From NCBI GenBank assembly GCA_018398765.1, contig JAHBMJ010003327.1, positions 62,501 to 83,819 of the forward strand: a stretch of 21,319 nucleotides of DNA, in the 5' to 3' direction. Both the position numbers and the translations under genes were made by a program. This DNA comes from Chromera velia (Eukaryota > Sar > Chromeraceae). The notes under the pieces are model-generated. The model was not told the origin of the DNA. It saw only the letters and a program-made list of their open reading frames with translations, and searched no databases. Numbering within the stretch: the first letter of the stretch is position 1; the number at the start of each line of letters is the position of its first letter. Below, one piece after another: positions 18,101 through 21,319 of this stretch.

Positions 18101-19318
18101 TGAATATCAATCTGAAGAAGACCAAGGTCCTGCGCCTTTGTGAATACCGCGAAGACTGTAACAGCATGATTTTGTACCAAGGGAACTTAGGAAGTAGACT
18201 GGTATGATCAGTACAAATATTTGGGTTGCCTTCTGTTTGAGGGAGAGGATTTGACTTGGTCGATTGAAGCACGCCTACGCAGTGCAGAGTGTGCAATGGG
18301 GGCGGTGATTGGTCTGGCTGTGAGTCTGTCTGGGTTGCCTTTCGGGAGAAAGATGTAGCTGCTGAAGGCATGCTGGGAGCCGGTGGCACTCTATAGCCTG
18401 GAGTGCTTTCCGATAAGACAGGGAGACTGGGAGGCGATTGACAACTTGCGGCTCTAGTTTGTTCGATGGGCGGCCCGACTTCTGGTCAGGAGTTTGTATG
18501 TACCCTCTCTTTTGTCTATTAATTTAATGTCTGCTTGTGTGCTCTTATGTGCTCGTTTTACTTCATTCTGGATTGTACTTAGCCGTTTGCATCTCCGTAT
18601 TCCTCAGGCTTTTTTGAATTCATAGAAGGGACCAGTGGGGCAGAAGTAAAGAAGAGCCGTCAATAGTCTGTTCAGATGGGCAAGCTTTGACTTTTTGACG
18701 TCTCTCCCTGTCCGGAGCTCAGAAAGATGGGCCCCGAAGGGGAATTTGTTTGTTTCTGCCAAAATTAAGGATGCCTGGGGAATAGAATGCATGAAAAGGG
18801 GAGACAGGGAAGAAAGGGGCAACTTCCTTCTGTCTGCCTCTTTATCAGGACTACAGAGAGCTCTTCCGTCTTCTTCACGTTCTTCTCTATTTCTTTTGTC
18901 TTCAAAGAATGGCCCCAAGGTACGGATGTCCTGTTTACCGAGAAGTGCCTTATATGAGAAGATTGAGCCACTCCTAAGGGCATTGACACTAAATCGAAAG
19001 GGTCTGACGGGGGGGGCCAACTCTCCGGGAGAGGTGTTTTGTCTGGCAGAGGGTTGTTTAAATGGAAGAAAAATTGATGATCTCTGGTACCGGCTTTCAG
19101 TATGCTCCAATTGGGTAGAAGCAAGAAATAAACTAAACAAAGTGGTAGAGGGAAAGAAAGTGAAGCAAAGGATTCAGAGAGAAGGAATTGAGGGATTGGA
19201 TGCAGCTGAAACAGAAGCGAGGAAGATACTGCTTTTAGCTTTACAAGTCGATCCGTATGAAGCATGCAAAGCCGTTTGCGATCTTTGTTACTCACTGTAC
19301 ACACCTGTTTCTATGTGA
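15121..19318 (+). pseudogene. Retrotransposon ORF2: AP-like endonuclease and reverse transcriptase, with internal TAR codons
   Basis: ORF2 starts at ATG 15121 with a basic SKRRRRKKRRRDRD stretch and a Ser-rich region. The endonuclease (about 15595-16480) shows YINVGGL, GGVCILV, GDLN at 16063-16074, VVDYALV and SDHD at 16435-16446. The usual catalytic Glu of the second motif is replaced by Lys (VVLVKTQ, codon 15706-15708). The reverse transcriptase shows AGLNGI near 17320, PNDWRPV, RQIGFRKG, VDFSKAFDS at 17701-17727, VKQGDTLS, YADD at 18010-18021, and YKYLG after a +1 frameshift at about 18181. In-frame stops are TAG 15634, 16522, 16921, 18188 (if the shift is upstream of it), 18356, 18455 and 18623, and TAA 17575 and 18647. 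The end is TGA 19316-19318. By the standard code this is a dead copy. No RNase H was recognised. Confidence 0.85.
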
Positions 19319-19815
19319 ACGCAACCTTTTCTTCTTCTGTTCGAGTCTTCTATTACCACCTCCAATGCACATACTACTCGTGAGCTCACCAAGCGAGCAC
19401 TTCAGGGGATCTTGCACTTAGCCTTATCTCTAGAGTTGAGTGATTGACAATCTCTTACATGAAAATGGGCTGCTGGAAGCACGGCTCCACTCTAGCAAAG
19501 CCAACTTCATTCATTCACATAGTCTATCCAAGTATACCAAAATGTTTTTTCTTAGGTTTTCCTTTAGGATAGCTAGTTAAAGTAGATAATAATACTAATA
19601 ATAATATATATAATACCAGGGACTATGGGTGTATATACCATAAAATGCTTGATGAAATTCATCCGTTTTTTTTATATTTTATTATTTTTATCATTGTTAT
19701 TACTTCATTATTATTTTTTATTAAAGCCTGTGTAAGAGCCGCGTCAAAAACATTCTTGGCAATGTCATAGCAGGCAGACAGGCAGGTGGGAGTGTTGGTT
19801 ATATGTAGGTTCAGT
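19319..19815. other. AT-rich flank 3' of the retrotransposon
   Basis: The stretch is unique sequence, then TAATAATA-type runs (about 19588-19612) and T/A-rich DNA (about 19668-19725). It may include the element's 3' UTR, but no poly-A tail is visible. No coding region is supported. Confidence 0.4.
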
Positions 19816-20120
19816 GGGGTATGGTTGAATGTTGCTGATTTGCGTGGGAGTGAGAAGAGAAATAAGGTCAACCCTAACTAACTAGGGGCATTGACCTTCC
19901 GAATGGGCCGCCATGTTGTATGCATATGCTCGCTGATCTCTTATCTTTACTGAGCTGTTCGTCTGTTCGGGATCCGTTTCGATCACTCGGGCATTTTCCT
20001 CCTGTGCGTTGACTGTGTAGCCTCCTGGGTTCTCAGTCTGCGGACATCATCAGCACCTCAGCCAGTCAAGTAGCCAGTACAGATAGATAGATAGATGGAT
20101 TTAAGAGAGTGAGTGAGCGA
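19816..20120 (+). repeat. Direct repeat copy A (about 300 bp) with GATA tail
   Basis: The copy begins ggggtatggttgaatgttgc and ends with GATA units and gagagtgagtgag. It matches the second copy 385 bp downstream with scattered substitutions and small indels. No open frame of note is present. The tetranucleotide tail is reminiscent of SINE or LINE 3' ends, but the family is not recognised and the orientation is inferred from that tail. Confidence 0.7.
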
Positions 20121-20200
20121 GCAAGCAAGTGAGCGAGTGAGTGAGTGAGTAAGTATGCTGCAAAGAACTAGGCAAAGAGTCAAAAGATGGCCTCCTTTTT

Positions 20201-20540
20201 GGGGTATGGTTGAATGTTGCTGATTTGCGTGGGAGTAAGAAGAGAGATAAGGTCAACCCTAGCCAACTAGGGGCATTGACCTTCCAGATGGGCCGCCATA
20301 TTGTATACATATGCTTGCCAATCTCTTATCTCCACTGAGCTATTTGTCTGTTCGGGATCCGTTTCAATCAGTGACACCGGGCATTTTGCTCCTGTGCGTT
20401 AACTGTGTAGCCTCCTGGGTTCTCAGTCTGCGCACATCGTTAGTACCTCAGCCAGTCAGGTAGCTAGTGCAGATAGATAGATAGATAGACAGATAGATAA
20501 ATAGATAAATAGATAGATGGATAGATTTAGGAGAGTGAGT
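20201..20540 (+). repeat. Direct repeat copy B (about 300 bp) with longer GATA tail
   Basis: This is the second copy of the same unit, starting ggggtatggttgaatgttgc. It carries shared landmarks such as ctgttcgggatccgtttc and gtagcctcctgggttctcag, and an expanded GATA/AAAT tail (about 20470-20525). The copies diverge by both transitions and indels, so the duplication is not recent. Confidence 0.75.
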
Positions 20541-20564
20541 GTGTGAGTTTACGGCTGTTTCGCT

Positions 20565-20581
20565 TCCTCTCTCTCTCTCTT

Positions 20582-20612
<31 letters not shown>

Positions 20613-20715
20613 TTCTCTCTCTCCTCTCTCCCTCCCTCTCTCTCTCTCTCTCACTCTCTCTCTGTGTATGTATGTGTGTGTGTATGTATATGTATATGCG
20701 TGCGTGCGTGCAGCT
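20565..20715 (+). repeat. CT and GT/GTAT microsatellites
   Basis: A long CT/CTTT run (about 20565-20665) is followed by TATG/GTGT and GTGC units to about 20712. Open frames here are repeat artefacts. Confidence 0.85.
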
Positions 20716-21001
20716 TAGGACATAACCTGCACAAAGTCAAAGGAGCCATGATAAAGGCGATCATCCAATCATGCAATCTAGCTATCAATCAATCCTAGAA
20801 TCAATCAATAAATTAAAAACTATAAGTTTGTATGTATTATAGGTTATCACTTATTAGTAATTAATTTGTTTAAATGTATCTAGGAGTGGTCACTAGATAG
20901 ATTATTTCTATTAGATCTTCTATTATTTATAGATTATTTACTATTATATTAAATAGATTATTTATATCTAGGAGTAGACGCCAGCTAGTTATGTACTTCA
21001 G
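20716..21001. other. AT-rich spacer
   Basis: The stretch holds short AATC repeats (about 20782-20812) and TAGATTATTTA-type repeats (about 20895-20970). No gene is seen. It ends in tatgtacttcag, a good acceptor for the following candidate exon. Confidence 0.45.
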
Positions 21002-21151
21002 CTTTCAGAAACGGATATCAAAAGGGAAGTCAAGACTGCTTTGTCTTCACACCTTGAGGAAAAGGGTCAAAAAGTTTGTCAACAAGCTGCGAATGTTTAC
21101 AAAACTGTCCGATTTTGCTTTGCTCACGCCAGAGCAGAAAGCTACGTACAG
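21002..21151 (+). CDS. Candidate internal exon of an unidentified gene running off the window
   Basis: A 150-nt open segment (50 codons, phase 0 both ends) lies between ttcag and CAG|gtatat. It encodes LSETDIKREVKTALSSHLEE followed by KGQKVCQQAANVYKTVRF and ends AESYVQ. Its composition is ordinary and non-repetitive, unlike the surrounding DNA. No family was recognised. The frame also stays open past the donor to TAG at 21227-21229, so the splice is not certain. Confidence 0.35.
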
Positions 21152-21319
21152 GTATATCTCTGGTTTTGTTTTCAAATTTCCTCACACCAAGACACCTTGT
21201 CTGATGGGAAAACGGTCTGCCAAAAATAGGCAAAGTGGGACTTCCATTTTATTCAGTAGATGTGTGAGGCTTCAGGCCTTGACAATTGGATCGATGACTT
21301 TGAAGTACGGATCGATGGA

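Larger units (their letters stand above)
13636..19318 (+). mobile_element. Non-LTR (LINE-type) retrotransposon with ORF1 and AP-endonuclease/RT ORF2
   Basis: Two consecutive coding regions in the same frame, separated by a TGA and 36 nt, give the ORF1 then EN-RT order of LINE-type elements. No LTRs, integrase, protease or RNase H were recognised. The element has about ten internal TAA/TAG codons and one frameshift. No poly-A tail or target-site duplication was found, so its true ends are unknown; the limits given are those of the coding part. The clade cannot be assigned by eye. Confidence 0.85.

Overview
The window looks like nuclear DNA of a microbial eukaryote. It has GT-AG introns of about 0.5-0.95 kb with pyrimidine-rich acceptors, a chromatin-type ARID-domain gene, an AATAAA polyadenylation signal, a non-LTR retrotransposon and many microsatellites (CTGT, GAAA/GGAA, GT, CT, TTC). 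The species cannot be fixed from sequence alone. A microsatellite-rich alga or alveolate (for example chromerid-like) is a low-confidence guess.

Left half (about 800-11,240): one plus-strand gene with 11 exons. The exons at 827-1925, 2859-2975, 3918-4114, 4624-4843, 5373-5731, 6352-6676, 7259-7320, 7901-8288, 8876-9015, 9636-10256 and 11010-11165 join with matching phase at all ten junctions. Their sum is 3684 nt, or 1227 residues plus a TAG stop, with AATAAA 70 nt downstream. The protein has an N-terminal ARID/BRIGHT domain, a Gln/Gly/Pro-rich linker, a long helical Leu/Ala-rich body and a charged coiled coil with a PKRRR basic cluster. This fits a SWI/SNF-type (ARID2/RSC9-like) subunit.

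The most unusual structure lies in this gene's introns. Six of its twenty splice junctions are present in two to six copies. Each copy carries a piece of exon together with the adjoining acceptor or donor. At three of these junctions the two copies flank a 59-64 bp insert built around a TTTCATACAG/CTGTATGAAA hairpin. This looks like a family of small hairpin insertions or templated duplications at exon-intron borders.

Middle (11,240-13,635): no firm gene; short tandem repeats and more AT-rich unassigned DNA.

Right half (13,636-19,318): a non-LTR (LINE-type) retrotransposon. It has a Ser-rich ORF1 with a dense Cys cluster, then an ORF2 with AP-endonuclease and reverse transcriptase (YADD). 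The reading frame carries about ten internal stop codons. All are TAA or TAG, while both ORF ends are TGA. The neighbouring ARID gene has no internal TAR among about 47 Gln codons. The element is therefore either a decayed copy with a biased set of stops or one written for a code in which TAR is read as an amino acid.

Tail (19,319-21,319): AT-rich DNA, two direct copies of a repeat of about 300 bp with tetranucleotide tails, microsatellites, and a candidate 50-codon exon of an unidentified gene at 21,002-21,151.
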